From positions 1 through 43,330 of the IMG/VR virus record IMGVR_UViG_3300010332_000003: DNA of 43,330 bases; one strand, written 5' to 3'. Positions 1 to 8,454 of this stretch are shown here, piece by piece; the first letter of the stretch is position 1; each line of letters begins with the position of its first letter. The notes below the pieces were generated by a model. It was not told the origin of the DNA and ran no database searches. It worked only from the letters and a program-made list of their open reading frames with translations. Source of the stretch: a virus. The translations under genes and the position numbers were made by a program.

Positions 1-2
1 CG

Positions 3-245
3 CCAGGAGGCAAGACAGTAACCTTACCAGACCCGCCAGAAGCGGGGAGGAAGTTACTTATTGTGCACAAGAAATGGGATGGCGATTTGACTATTAATTG
101 CAACTCTGCTATTAGCACAGCAGGAGAAAACCAAATTACTTCAGACAAAGACGGCTCGTGTATAGAGCTGGTGGCGATAGAGTATGGCGGGGTTCGCCGT
201 TGGCGTGTCGTCGGGAGAGATGGAATGAACCTCGGCACGCAGTAA
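3..245 (+). CDS. C-terminal end of a tail-fibre-like structural protein (5' partial)
   Basis: The frame is open from the left edge with no start codon, so only the last 80 or so residues are present. They read as a beta-rich tail domain beginning PGGKTVTLPDPPEAGR, followed by short hydrophobic strands. The pattern of a Thr-Leu-Pro strand, an acidic/Gly turn, and alternating strands is common at the C-terminal tips of phage fibres and baseplate proteins. The neighbours fit: a jelly-roll protein and lysis genes follow, so this is the distal end of a tail module whose beginning lies outside the window. Fibre assignment is inference; any repeated beta-sandwich virion protein would look similar. 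Confidence 0.5.
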   Translation, partial: PGGKTVTLPDPPEAGRKLLIVHKKWDGDLTINCNSAISTAGENQITSDKDGSCIELVAIEYGGVRRWRVVGRDGMNLGTQ

Positions 246-257
246 TGGAGAGAATAA

Positions 258-512
258 ATGCGAGAGCTACTAAAACAGCTTCGGGAAGGGAAGCTGAAGC
301 CGATAAAGAAGGTTACAGTAGGTACTGTTGCGTGCAGCCTTGTCTACCAAGGGAGGCAGGTGAGATGCTACCGAGGAGAGGACTGGAAGGCTGCTGTCAA
401 CACCGACGATGACGAGAAAGCACTGAAAAGTCTACAGAAGCAGATAGAACATGCTAAGGAGGCGCGGAATGACACTCTTCCGCTCCAGTATCGAAGCGGC
501 AAACTTCTCTGA
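258..512 (+). CDS. Small hypothetical protein (84 aa)
   Basis: Short, charged protein starting MRELLKQLREGKLKP, with a central segment (about residues 19-45) that alternates hydrophobic and polar residues, then a helical Lys/Glu-rich part around residues 50-70. It lies 12 nt after the fibre-like gene and overlaps the next gene by 44 nt, so it is part of the same transcript. No family is recognised. It may be a fibre accessory or chaperone, judged only by position. Confidence 0.5.
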   Translation: MRELLKQLREGKLKPIKKVTVGTVACSLVYQGRQVRCYRGEDWKAAVNTDDDEKALKSLQKQIEHAKEARNDTLPLQYRSGKLL

Positions 513-1128
513 TTGGGACGGCTGGTGGGCTGATGACGGTATCTTCATGGAGAGGACGAAAGACGCAGCCTACCCGCACAGAGGCGCTTATGGTTTGCGT
601 GTTACCTGCTATACGAATTATAGATGCGGATATCTGTGGCAGGAGCTGAACAAGGAAATAGCCCCACAGGAAACAATCTACTTCTCGTTCGCTCTACGGT
701 TTCCTGAAAATCCAGAGCACATCGTCCGTCTCCTCGAGTTTAAAGATGACAATTGGAGTTGGTCGTATACTCTCTACTTGCTCCCCGAAGGGAAGCTGTG
801 GCATCTTGCGATGAATGACGGCGGCTCAGCTACAGGCAAAGTTGTAGATGCAGTAATAACTGGAGAGCCACACTGGATAAATATCGCTGTATGGAGAGCG
901 TCGGCAGATGGAGCGGAAGATGGCGGATGTCGCGCTTGGATTGATGGAGTGTCAGAGACAGACTATCTTGATAATCTCTCCAACTATGGAGCAGTAGATT
1001 TGATAGAGGAGCTTAAGTTCGGAGTTACCGCTTACTCCTGCCCAGGCTTTGTAGTAGATTTAGATGAGTTGTATGTAGGCGGTAAGCCGGTCAGACCGCC
1101 CTTGCCTGTTGGTAAGGTATGGAAGTAA
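469..1128 (+). CDS. Jelly-roll (LamG/concanavalin-like) virion protein
   Basis: A 219-residue beta-rich protein. The start at 469 is chosen because AAGGAGG lies 6 nt upstream; an earlier ATG at 451 has no such signal. The layout resembles LamG/concanavalin-type jelly rolls: an N-terminal FSDWDGWW segment, RGAYGLRVTC (strand, Gly turn), YFSFALRFPENPEHI, HWINIAVWRA (the usual 'W..v.v.r' strand) and an ending of LDELYVGG that matches the family habit of an 'iDdv.v.' last strand. Such domains bind sugars. Its place between a fibre-like gene and the lysis genes suggests a receptor-binding or fibre-associated role. The fold is read by eye; ligand unknown. Confidence 0.55.
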   Translation: MTLFRSSIEAANFSDWDGWWADDGIFMERTKDAAYPHRGAYGLRVTCYTNYRCGYLWQELNKEIAPQETIYFSFALRFPENPEHIVRLLEFKDDNWSWSYTLYLLPEGKLWHLAMNDGGSATGKVVDAVITGEPHWINIAVWRASADGAEDGGCRAWIDGVSETDYLDNLSNYGAVDLIEELKFGVTAYSCPGFVVDLDELYVGGKPVRPPLPVGKVWK

Positions 1129-1139
1129 GGAGAGAGGAG

Positions 1140-1379
1140 ATGAAGAAACTTTTAACCATTTTAATCCTCTGTTTGTTCCTGTCCGGGTGCACGATAGTCG
1201 CCTCGCCTGAGTGGAAGTCTGCAATCCACCAGCATGCGACGATCACTAAGATCCTGGCGGACAGGGCAGAGGAAGGTAAGTTGTCGAAAGAACAGATGGT
1301 GGATGCTCTGAAGAGTAATGCAAAATTTCTGAAGGCGCTTGACGATGCGGTGCACGGGAGGAAGCCAAATGGAAGTTAA
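1140..1379 (+). CDS. Small membrane-anchored lipoprotein (lysis-region)
   Basis: A 79-residue protein with a classic lipoprotein signal peptide: MKK, a run of Leu/Ile, then the lipobox LSGC at residues 14-17, so Cys17 would be the lipid-carrying first residue of the mature form. The mature part is a short charged helix. The start at 1140 follows AAGGAGAGAGGAG; the upstream in-frame ATG at 1119 lies inside the previous gene. It directly precedes holin-type genes, so an outer-membrane spanin-like or lysis-accessory role is possible, but no inner-membrane spanin partner is evident. Confidence 0.6.
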   Translation: MKKLLTILILCLFLSGCTIVASPEWKSAIHQHATITKILADRAEEGKLSKEQMVDALKSNAKFLKALDDAVHGRKPNGS

Positions 1380-1695
1380 CTGGGATAAGTTAGCGGAGAG
1401 GCTTAAAGGGGAAGTCAAGTACTTCATTATAACTCACAAGAAGGAGTTGGAGAAGCTATCAGTAGAAGCAATGCTGCAGATCCTCGAAGCCGCGCAGGCA
1501 GGACAAGAGAGGGAAGTAATGCGCATCTACTGGACGAGCTGCGGCAATGACAGGCTCCTGGAGTTACTGGAGAAGAGCGCAGAAGAAGCCGAGAAGCTTG
1601 CTATCGAGGAGTATAGAAGGAGAAATATGGCGAAGACCGCTGCGGCAGCGATGGCTTCCCTCGTAGTGCAAGCCGTCGCGGCAGCGGTTGTTTAA
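1369..1695 (+). CDS. Hypothetical helical protein in the lysis cluster
   Basis: A 108-residue protein starting MEVNWDKLAERLKG, with GGGAGG just upstream; it overlaps the lipoprotein gene by 11 nt. It is mostly amphipathic helix (Glu/Lys/Ala-rich) and ends in an Ala/Val-rich hydrophobic segment (about residues 92-108, TAAAAMASLVVQAVAAAVV) that could insert into a membrane or pack in a bundle. It sits immediately before the holin-like genes, so a membrane-related lysis role is possible. No family recognised. Confidence 0.5.
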   Translation: MEVNWDKLAERLKGEVKYFIITHKKELEKLSVEAMLQILEAAQAGQEREVMRIYWTSCGNDRLLELLEKSAEEAEKLAIEEYRRRNMAKTAAAAMASLVVQAVAAAVV

Positions 1696-1707
1696 GGAGT
1701 GAAGAAG

Positions 1708-1923
1708 ATGGAATGGTACAGGAAACCTACAGTTAAGATCATTACCAGAGTAATCCTTTACGGGTTGTCTGCTTTGTGCGCTAAGTTAGGCGTTTCCGCG
1801 GCACAGGCACAGGATGCTGCGACGGCGATTGCCGAAGGCGTCGCTTCTCTCCTGTTCCTGTTCATTGGTGCTTTGATCGATAAATGGCATCACAGGAGGG
1901 ACACCAATGCGGGAAACGATTAA
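1708..1923 (+). CDS. Putative holin (two transmembrane segments)
   Basis: A 71-residue protein with the layout of small phage holins: a short basic N-terminus (MEWYRKPTVK), a first hydrophobic segment (about residues 9-27), a short polar Ala/Gln turn, a second hydrophobic segment (about residues 42-58, GVASLLFLFIGALI) and a basic tail DKWHHRRD. Holins oligomerise in the inner membrane and open it at the programmed time of lysis. The ATG at 1708 is favoured over a GTG at 1699 because AAGGAG ends 8 nt before it. The next gene is an XhlA-like protein, a usual holin partner. Confidence 0.6.
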   Translation: MEWYRKPTVKIITRVILYGLSALCAKLGVSAAQAQDAATAIAEGVASLLFLFIGALIDKWHHRRDTNAGND

Positions 1924-2074
1924 GGATAAGCTGGTCAGGATAGAAACAAAGCTCGACTTCGTGGAGCAGCTTCTTAAAAATCATCTGAAGCATCACTGGA
2001 TGGTGGAGCTTGCGCTTCTCGGAGCGATAGTGACCTTTGTCCTGAGCAAAGGCTGGAAATGGCTCGTGAGATAG
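1907..2074 (+). CDS. XhlA-like holin-associated membrane protein (55 aa)
   Basis: A short gene, MRETIKDKLVRIETKLDFVE..., ending in GWKWLVR. A charged coiled-coil-like N-terminal half with an 'R-I-E-x-K-L' heptad is followed by a His-rich linker (HLKHHW) and one transmembrane helix (VELALLGAIVTFVL). This is the layout of the haemolysin XhlA family, which works with a holin to disrupt the membrane. It overlaps the holin-like gene by 17 nt and the terminase gene by 16 nt, and CAGGAGG lies about 7 nt upstream of its ATG. Assignment rests on layout and context. Confidence 0.55.
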   Translation: MRETIKDKLVRIETKLDFVEQLLKNHLKHHWMVELALLGAIVTFVLSKGWKWLVR

Positions 2075-3402
2075 TCTATAAGTACCTCCCTAAGCAGCTG
2101 GAGTTTATGCAGCTGTGTGACAGGATCCCGTTTCCCGCGTATATTGGCGGGTACGGGTCTGGGAAGACGCATGTCTTGGTCTTGCAGATATTAAGGGAGG
2201 CGCAAAGACCGAGCCTAGGCCTGGTAGGAGCTCCGACATACCGTCTTCTGATGGACACAACGCAGAGGAAGTTCTTCGAGTTGTGTCCGCCGGAGTGGAT
2301 AAAGAGCTTCATAAAGTCGGAGAACAAGGTTATAATGCAGAACGGTACGGAGATCCTGTTCCGTACCCTCGACGCTCCGGGAAGGCTAACAAATTTGGAG
2401 TTAAGTTGGTTCGCTTTGGACGAGGTCGGAGAGGTAGACTTAGACGTCTACAGGATGCTCCAGGGAAGGCTTAGGAGACCGAATAGGTCTCACCACGGCT
2501 TCTGTGTCGGGAACCCAGCAGGACCCACGCATTGGACATACCACTATTTCGTCGAGTTAGCGAAGGAGTATCCGGACAGGTATGGTCTCGTCCAGGCATC
2601 TTCCTACGAGAATACCTTCCTGGATGAGGAATACCTAAAGGATATGGAGCTATCCTACGAAGTTGGCTCCTTATACTACAGACGCTTCGTCCTGGGAGAA
2701 TTCGTCACATTCACTGGAGCGTACTGGGCGAACTTCGACCTGAGACCTTACGAGAGAGGCGGCATGGTCCTGAAAGACAAGAGCTGCATAGGCCAGGTAC
2801 TGCAAGGACCTCCAGCAGCCTGGCACTTCGGGAAGGTCATAGACTTCGGCTATGAGCATCCTTTCGTGTGTATGTGGTATGCTACGGATGGCTACTCCAT
2901 AGTATTTTTCGACGAATATTACGAGAAGCAGAAAATAATTCGTGAACACTGCAAGAACATTTATGATAAAGAGGAGGAGCACATAAGATTAGGCTACCCG
3001 CGCCCTGCATTCGCAATAACAGACCACGACGCGCAAGCGAGGGCGGAGATAGCCAACGCACAGGACGGAGATAAGCATATTGGCTTCTCCTGCATCCCTG
3101 CGGAGAAGAAGGTAATGGAGAGTATCCTGTTAGTGCAAACGCTTATCTCCCAGCGGAGATTTTACATTACAGAAGAGTGCAAGCACGCGAGATTGGAGAT
3201 ACCGTCATATAGAGCGAAGCCGGACGTACAAAAGGAGCAGCCTGTGAAGGAGAATGATGATACGTGCGACTGCGTCCGGATGGCTTGTTGGATGGAGATG
3301 CGGCAAACTCCTGAGGTGCCGAGAGTGACTGAGCCTCAGTTCGTAAGAGAAGAAGAGCCGGAGATAGTCGACTTCGATGATTTGATAGAGATACCGCGAT
3401 GA
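2059..3402 (+). CDS. terL: Terminase large subunit
   Basis: The DNA-packaging motor and nuclease, 447 residues, normal length for the family. The ATPase half has a Walker A motif GGYGSGKT (residues 30-37) and Walker B plus catalytic acid WFALDEVGE (D121, E122). The nuclease half shows the expected spaced acids: VIDFGYEHP (near residue 264), AITDHDAQ (near 318) and a late Asp in DTCDCVRMACW. It acts at the portal vertex, cutting concatemeric DNA and pumping it into proheads. It is followed directly by the portal gene (4-nt overlap). No small terminase lies upstream; a candidate is found far away on the minus strand at the right end. Confidence 0.93.
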   Translation: MAREIVYKYLPKQLEFMQLCDRIPFPAYIGGYGSGKTHVLVLQILREAQRPSLGLVGAPTYRLLMDTTQRKFFELCPPEWIKSFIKSENKVIMQNGTEILFRTLDAPGRLTNLELSWFALDEVGEVDLDVYRMLQGRLRRPNRSHHGFCVGNPAGPTHWTYHYFVELAKEYPDRYGLVQASSYENTFLDEEYLKDMELSYEVGSLYYRRFVLGEFVTFTGAYWANFDLRPYERGGMVLKDKSCIGQVLQGPPAAWHFGKVIDFGYEHPFVCMWYATDGYSIVFFDEYYEKQKIIREHCKNIYDKEEEHIRLGYPRPAFAITDHDAQARAEIANAQDGDKHIGFSCIPAEKKVMESILLVQTLISQRRFYITEECKHARLEIPSYRAKPDVQKEQPVKENDDTCDCVRMACWMEMRQTPEVPRVTEPQFVREEEPEIVDFDDLIEIPR

Positions 3403-4820
3403 ACAAGAAGCATCCAGTCCTGGACAATTATGACAAGGTCCGTCAAGAATTTCTAACGAGGACCATTGTAGGAGAGACGCCGAGCAGGCCTATAACGGAC
3501 CCGCACGGCTTCTACCTGCAGAACCCGAACTTCCTCTTTGAGCGGTATGCAGGTGTCGACAAGCTCTTCCATACTCTAGTAAAGAATGTTGTAGAGGACC
3601 CGGACTTCGCCCTCAAGAAGGATCCAAAGGTCTACGAAAGGATGCTCCGGGATCCTCAAATCTATTACTGCTTGGGAGTTCGGAAGAGCGCGGTATCTTC
3701 CCTGGAATGGCACATAGCTCCTCCTGAAGGGATGGAGCAGGATGAAATGGCACGGCGGATCGCCAACGAATGCAACAAGAGACTGAAGAGAGCACCTCGT
3801 TTTGAGGAGTTGATCGATAATATCATGGACGCTCTCCTACCGGGAGTGTCTGTGAATGAGATAGTCTGGACCTACGACAAGGATAAGGATCTCTACATCG
3901 TGAAAGACCACTTCCCGGTGAACAAGGATAGAATCCTCTTCGACAAAGACGGGAGACTAAAACTAAAGCAGCCGGGGAAGTGGCAAGGTGAATATGTTCC
4001 GCCTTACAAATTCATTGTACATGTAGTGAACCTTGCGGACGGCTCCTGGCAGAAGCCTCACACTATCGGATACTCCTACTACGGAAGAGGCTTAGCTGAC
4101 ACTCCGCTCTACCACTACTTCTACTTCAAGATGATGGCTCTAAGATATTACATGAAAGCGATGGAGCGGAATGCGTCTCCTGTGAAGATCTTCTACTCCG
4201 GAGCGCAAAACACCTTGATGGCTAAGAAGATGGCTTCTATCCTGACCGCTTTGCAAAATGACTCCGTGGTAGGAATACCTGGGAAGAAAGGAGACATGGC
4301 TGTCGATATCCTGAGGCTTGTAGGACAGCCTGCTCTCTTCACCAGCTTTATAGAGTATATTGATAAGCTGATTACCAGGACAATCCTGTTCCAAGAGCTG
4401 ATGACAGAGATGCCTGCTGTCGGCTCGTATGCCGCCGCGCGCGTGCATGCTTCCGTTTTCGCAAGAATAAGCGCGCTGGATAGAAAAAAGGTAGAAGAGA
4501 CTCTCACCAGGACCTTGGTAAGGTGGGATATACAGCTCAACTATCCGCAGCTGAAGGAAGACTACTACCCCAGGTTCCGGTTTAAGGAGAGCGCGACGTT
4601 AGACACCGCGGCTTTCTTACAGACAGTTCAGATGGCACTGGATTTAGGCTTGGATGTAAGCGAAGCGCAGGTAAGGGCGGCTACTGGATTGCGTGCGCCT
4701 GGTCCTGGCGAGAAGTCAATGCTGGATCTTGTGAAAGATGCCCGGAAGAAGCTCGAAGAAGAGGAAGGAATACGACCCGAAGTACATCAGAGAGTACCTG
4801 AAGGAGCTGAGACAGCATAA
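3399..4820 (+). CDS. Portal protein, DUF935 / Mu gp29 type
   Basis: A 473-residue portal protein that forms the dodecameric DNA gate at one capsid vertex. The DUF935 (Mu gp29-like) signature is seen as DPQIYYCLGVRKSAVSSLEW near the start (about residues 85-105), ALLPGVSVNEIVW (about 144-156), the Pro/Val-rich HFPVNKDRI, and the late YAAARVHASVF helix that usually contacts the crown/wing. It overlaps terL by 4 nt. In Mu the next head gene is the gp30/SPP1 gp7-like minor head protein; none is recognised here, and a set of unusual basic proteins takes that place. Confidence 0.88.
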   Translation: MNKKHPVLDNYDKVRQEFLTRTIVGETPSRPITDPHGFYLQNPNFLFERYAGVDKLFHTLVKNVVEDPDFALKKDPKVYERMLRDPQIYYCLGVRKSAVSSLEWHIAPPEGMEQDEMARRIANECNKRLKRAPRFEELIDNIMDALLPGVSVNEIVWTYDKDKDLYIVKDHFPVNKDRILFDKDGRLKLKQPGKWQGEYVPPYKFIVHVVNLADGSWQKPHTIGYSYYGRGLADTPLYHYFYFKMMALRYYMKAMERNASPVKIFYSGAQNTLMAKKMASILTALQNDSVVGIPGKKGDMAVDILRLVGQPALFTSFIEYIDKLITRTILFQELMTEMPAVGSYAAARVHASVFARISALDRKKVEETLTRTLVRWDIQLNYPQLKEDYYPRFRFKESATLDTAAFLQTVQMALDLGLDVSEAQVRAATGLRAPGPGEKSMLDLVKDARKKLEEEEGIRPEVHQRVPEGAETA

Positions 4821-5157
4821 AGTTCCCTTCCAGGTACAGATGCAGTTCCTCTCCCGTATCTACGGCGGGAAAGGCGGCTATACCTCCGAGGAGCTGTACA
4901 GGATTGCTACAGGCAAGAAGCCGAAAGGCGGATACTACATATACCCTTTGGTGAAGAATGCTCCGCCGGAGGTGAATAGAATACTGCAGGAGACATATAG
5001 ACGGCACAGAAAGAAACACGAGAAGCTGATAAGAGAAGGGAAGATGACCCCTCAGGAGTCCAAGAAGATAGCTGCAATAGCTGCGTGGAATGCTGTGAGA
5101 AGAAGAGGCTATAGAAGGGTCATGAAGCTAGTCCCTGTATGGACAAGGAGTAAATAA
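4738..5157 (+). CDS. Basic hypothetical protein overlapping the portal gene
   Basis: A 139-residue Lys/Arg-rich protein that starts inside the portal gene and overlaps it by 83 nt in another frame, unusually long here. Residues 10-45 (KEYDPKYIREYLKELRQHKVP) form a helix, then a Gly-rich loop (GGKGGYTSEELYRI), and a C-terminal helical part MTPQESKKIAAIAAWNAVRRR. The last part loosely recalls the ChaB-type AW..V..rY helix, not enough to assign. A later ATG at 4840 would avoid the overlap but lacks a better SD. Likely a minor head component. Confidence 0.55.
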   Translation: MPGRSSKKRKEYDPKYIREYLKELRQHKVPFQVQMQFLSRIYGGKGGYTSEELYRIATGKKPKGGYYIYPLVKNAPPEVNRILQETYRRHRKKHEKLIREGKMTPQESKKIAAIAAWNAVRRRGYRRVMKLVPVWTRSK

Positions 5158-6305
5158 TGAGTATAGCAAAAGGAATAGGCTTGATGGCAAAAGGAGCAGC
5201 AGTAACTGGCGCTGCAGCGGCAAAAACTGCCGGGAAGCTGGCTGCTCTGAATGTTCCTTTAGGTACTCTTCTTGGGCTCTACTTAGCCCCCAAGCTGTGG
5301 AAGAAGCAGAAATATGCTGCGCGCGGCTCTGTATGGAGACAGTTGGAAGCTGCTGCTATAAAAGCGTGGAGACGCAGTCATCGTCTTGCCGAGAAACGCC
5401 TCCCTGTTGGGATGGTAGTTCCTCCTACATTAGCAGGCGCATACCTTGGGAGAAAGATTATGGGGAAGAAATACTCGCTGGAAGGAGTTAAGAGATCAGC
5501 GAAGTATCTAGGCAAGGAGATAGCGGAAGCGGCTCTTATAAAAGCCCCTTTGGCGGGTCTCGCGACCTGGTTCTGGATAAAGCTCTTAGGGAAGATACCT
5601 GACGTACAGGTCGACACAGAGGAGATTGGGAGAAAGCCCCTCGGCGCCTACATGGCGATGATGGACACGATAGAGAAGTATGGAGCTACTTTCTCTCCGG
5701 CTTTCCTAAAGGAGTTGCAGCAGAGACTGTCCCAAGCCATTAACAGGACCGCGCTGAGAAGTGCAAGAGCCCTCCTTCTCTTCACCTTAGGGTATGTCGC
5801 AGGAATTAGGTCAAGGAAATACATTTTGCCGGACCAGAGGATTTATGTGGAGCCGCCGAGAGAATATTCTCTCCCCGCTGCTCTGAAGCTGGGATGGAAA
5901 TATCTTGGACCAGCTGTCAATTTAGCGGAAGCCGGTTATCTCACGAAGTCTCTGGTGAAGAGGGAGAGGTGGTTCCCACAGGAGCAGTATCAGTTAGGAA
6001 CAGCGCTGAGGTTCCTCAAAAGCCCTAAGTTCCTATCGACGTGGAGCAAGGTAGGAAAGCACGCAGGGACAGCAGCCAATGTTCTCTTCGCAGGGCAGAT
6101 GATTTCAGAGTTCATGCCCAGGAAGCGGCCGCAGTACTACCCGCAGCAGTATTCCTGGAACAAAGCATGGAAGATCAAGATAACACCGAAGCAGAGAGCA
6201 GCGATAGCTGCTGCGGTTGCTGCTGCGTTGACCGCAGGTCCCGCAGGCTACATCCTAGGCTCCAAGAGATTGAAGAGAAAGGTGAAGGAGGCTATCGGTG
6301 AGTAG
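5157..6305 (+). CDS. Basic multi-segment head-module protein A with repeated [KRE]-Y-[SA]-L motifs
   Basis: A 382-residue, very basic Ala/Gly/Lys-rich protein, first of a coupled cassette (starts 1 nt inside the previous stop). It is built from alternating glycine-rich hydrophobic helices and basic amphipathic helices. A short motif recurs at the joints: KQKYAARG (Y53), GKKYSLEG (Y106), SRKYILPD (Y222), PREYSLPA (Y237), EQYQLGT (Y278), QQYSWNK (Y332). Several follow a Pro-x-x-AGxxxGRK helix, for example TLAGAYLGRKIMGKKYSL (91-108). No known family recognised. The layout suggests a precursor cut by the capsid protease, or packaged internal/ejected membrane-active proteins; both are inference. 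Confidence 0.7.
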   Translation: MSIAKGIGLMAKGAAVTGAAAAKTAGKLAALNVPLGTLLGLYLAPKLWKKQKYAARGSVWRQLEAAAIKAWRRSHRLAEKRLPVGMVVPPTLAGAYLGRKIMGKKYSLEGVKRSAKYLGKEIAEAALIKAPLAGLATWFWIKLLGKIPDVQVDTEEIGRKPLGAYMAMMDTIEKYGATFSPAFLKELQQRLSQAINRTALRSARALLLFTLGYVAGIRSRKYILPDQRIYVEPPREYSLPAALKLGWKYLGPAVNLAEAGYLTKSLVKRERWFPQEQYQLGTALRFLKSPKFLSTWSKVGKHAGTAANVLFAGQMISEFMPRKRPQYYPQQYSWNKAWKIKITPKQRAAIAAAVAAALTAGPAGYILGSKRLKRKVKEAIGE

Positions 6306-7110
6306 TGCAATTATAAAAGTTGTTAGACCAAAGTCAGCATACCGCAAGAAGCTAGCGGATGCTTTGCGGGCACTTCGCCCTATGCATAGATTTGTGAAGG
6401 AAAACTTACCATATCCTTGGATCATAGCGCAAGGAGCTGTCCGCACGGTTCCGTTTGCAGCTCTCGGGTACGTTGCAGGAAAGCGCGGGAGAAGAAGAAG
6501 AACGCAACACTATTCTCGCGCTGCTTCGACTTTAAAAGCTTGGGAGCGCGGGCGGCGAATGTACAGGGATATGATATGGAGGTCCCGTCTCGCGCGCGTC
6601 GTGCTCCACCCGCTTTTCACCTTGTTAGCACCTTCTGCTTCCGTCGCCATAGGCGCACGCATAGGTGCCCGGAAGGAAAAATATGCACTGAAACCGTCGA
6701 GAAAGTGGGCAAAGCGAATACTCGCTATAGAAATAGGCAGAACGAAAGGCAAAATCCTACCTCTGCTGAGAGACCCTGCATACAGGAGAAGGATAGCACA
6801 GGAACTGAGATGGCTACGCCACGAAAAGAGGTGGGTGCTGAATAAACGAGGGAAAATTATATCAGCTTTGACCCCTCCCGCCGCTTTCGTCAGCGGGGTA
6901 GCTCTCGGCGCACTTACGACAAAAACAAAGAAGTATGCGGCGCCTTTCACAAAAGAAATAAATACTATACGCGGGCTAGGTATCAACCTCAGACTAGCAC
7001 AAAAGAAGATAATCCCTCGTGGCTTCAAGATAGCTCTCGCGTCGGCGGTACCCCTATATATCGCTGGAGCAGTAGTGGGACGAAAAATAAGGAGAAAGAA
7101 GCATGCATAG
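6298..7110 (+). CDS. Basic head-module protein B with [KRE]-Y-[SA] motifs
   Basis: A 270-residue protein of the same composition and plan as its neighbours, starting at GTG 6298 with AAGGTGAAGGAG upstream and overlapping the previous gene by 8 nt. Motif copies: TQHYSRAA (Y72), KEKYALKP (Y129), TKKYAAPF (Y213). Each comes right after a small-residue hydrophobic stretch: FAALGYVAGKRGRRRR (53-68), SASVAIGARIGARK (113-126), FVSGVALGALT (197-207). It ends with LYIAGAVVGRKIRRKK, the same Pro/Ala/Gly-x-GRK unit seen in protein A and in the protease-scaffold. Predicted to bind DNA or membranes through its charge; function unknown. Confidence 0.65.
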   Translation: MSSAIIKVVRPKSAYRKKLADALRALRPMHRFVKENLPYPWIIAQGAVRTVPFAALGYVAGKRGRRRRTQHYSRAASTLKAWERGRRMYRDMIWRSRLARVVLHPLFTLLAPSASVAIGARIGARKEKYALKPSRKWAKRILAIEIGRTKGKILPLLRDPAYRRRIAQELRWLRHEKRWVLNKRGKIISALTPPAAFVSGVALGALTTKTKKYAAPFTKEINTIRGLGINLRLAQKKIIPRGFKIALASAVPLYIAGAVVGRKIRRKKHA

Positions 7111-7807
7111 ATACGCACTACCAGTATTAGCGAGAACTACAGCATTAGCAAGAGTGCCGCGTCTAACAAGACGCGTTCCCTGGACAAGACGTCTATGGGC
7201 TACCTTACGGAAACCGAAAGTGGCTCTCCCGCTAGCAGCGGGTGCAGGATTCATAGCGGGCAGAGCTTCAAAGGAATATGCTCTACGGTATGCTAAGCTC
7301 CCGAAATTTATAGCGAGAAGACTGCGTAGACGACTGGCGAAAAAGCTGATCAAGAAAGCCGGAAAAGAAGCTGCCGCTGCAGCTGCGAAAGGTCTGATTA
7401 CAGGTGCAGGCGTCTACGGCGGTTACAGGGTCGCTAAGCGCCTTGCAGAGAGAAGACAGTATGCTCTCTCGTCAGGTATATGGGAAGGTCTTCCCTACGT
7501 GAGGAAAAAGGGACCTATAGCCTCCCTCATTCCTATGCCCAAATACCTCGAAAGAGTCCTAGATCCTGAGGCGCAGAAGTGCTACTCCTTGAAGAAAAAA
7601 GACATCCTCAAAGTCCTGGGGATAATTGCTCCTTCTGCAGTAGCTGGAGCTGCTGGCGGATACCTCGCAGGAAGAAGACGGGAGAGACTGCGGATCGGAA
7701 GGAAGATATTGAGAGAGGCCGGCATAGATCTTCCAGAGGGAGCCCTTGGACAGCAGCCGCGCTTCGGAAGAACAATTCTCGAAAGTCTCATAGGTGAAGA
7801 AGAATGA
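7103..7807 (+). CDS. Basic head-module protein C with [KRE]-Y-[SA]-L motifs
   Basis: A 234-residue protein, third in the cassette (8-nt overlap). It carries four motif copies: MHRYALPV at the very N-terminus (Y4), SKEYALRY (Y59), RRQYALSS (Y120) and QKCYSLKK (Y161). Glycine-rich hydrophobic helices are at about residues 41-54 (ALPLAAGAGFIAGR), 91-110 and 174-190 (IAPSAVAGAAGGYLAGR). The C-terminus turns acidic (ESLIGEEE). Having a motif at residue 4 fits the idea that motif positions mark ends of mature segments. No family recognised. Confidence 0.65.
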   Translation: MHRYALPVLARTTALARVPRLTRRVPWTRRLWATLRKPKVALPLAAGAGFIAGRASKEYALRYAKLPKFIARRLRRRLAKKLIKKAGKEAAAAAAKGLITGAGVYGGYRVAKRLAERRQYALSSGIWEGLPYVRKKGPIASLIPMPKYLERVLDPEAQKCYSLKKKDILKVLGIIAPSAVAGAAGGYLAGRRRERLRIGRKILREAGIDLPEGALGQQPRFGRTILESLIGEEE

Positions 7808-8454
7808 CAGAAAAGGAACTAAGCCAAGCCGCCAGAAGGATATTGAGAAGGGCGTTAGCAAGACACGCTAAGTTCGGACCTACGCCCGAAGGAAGGGAAG
7901 CTGCCAGGCGTCTCTTCCGGGAGTGGAAAAGAGCTGGATGGGGTTTCTGGGCTATTCGGGATGCTGCTCGTCGCGAATCTCGGAGAGCTGCTGGGAAATT
8001 CCTGAAAGCGACAAGAGAAGCTGCAGAGAGGGCGGCCAAAGCAAGGAGAAAAGCCATGCTTGGCGCGGCGGCAGTCTTCGTGCCGTCTGCTGCAGCTGGA
8101 GCAGCTACGGAAAAGTATCGGTTAACTCCCTTCTGGAAGGCGCAGGTAAGGAGAGCTTTAAAGAAGCTCGGTAGGAAACCGACAGGAGAGGAATTGAGGA
8201 GGCTGATAAGAGAAGCAAGACGCTTGCAGAAACAGGCAGCACGCGAGGTCAAGGAAGCTGCTGGACCGCTCCGCAGAGCATTCCGCACAATGCACGCGGA
8301 GAGGTTGGCCGAAGAAGCGGCTAGGTCCGCGGAGTCCTTGGAGCGGAGTGCCAGGAGATGGAAAAAGGTAATTCCTCTGGCCGCTCCAGCAGGTTTTGGA
8401 GGCGGCTATCTGGTAGCATCGCAGACGAGCAATGACAGAGGAGTGCTGAAATGA
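7804..8454 (+). CDS. Basic helical head-module protein D
   Basis: A 216-residue Ala/Arg-rich protein, almost entirely helical, overlapping its neighbours by 4 nt on each side. It has one clear motif copy, TEKYRLTPF (Y105), again directly after a small-residue hydrophobic segment (MLGAAAVFVPSAAAGAA, 85-101). A second Gly-rich segment, PLAAPAGFGGGYLV, sits near the C-terminus. The Arg/Glu-rich helices at residues 5-85 and 115-185 could form coiled coils or coat DNA. Function unknown; cassette membership is clear from composition and layout. Confidence 0.65.
   Translation: MTEKELSQAARRILRRALARHAKFGPTPEGREAARRLFREWKRAGWGFWAIRDAARRESRRAAGKFLKATREAAERAAKARRKAMLGAAAVFVPSAAAGAATEKYRLTPFWKAQVRRALKKLGRKPTGEELRRLIREARRLQKQAAREVKEAAGPLRRAFRTMHAERLAEEAARSAESLERSARRWKKVIPLAAPAGFGGGYLVASQTSNDRGVLK

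Noticed and set aside
6510-7118. 202-codon minus-strand frame opposite basic head protein B
   Set aside because: It mirrors the Ala/Arg-rich plus-strand gene and lacks an SD; the plus-strand genes are tightly coupled.
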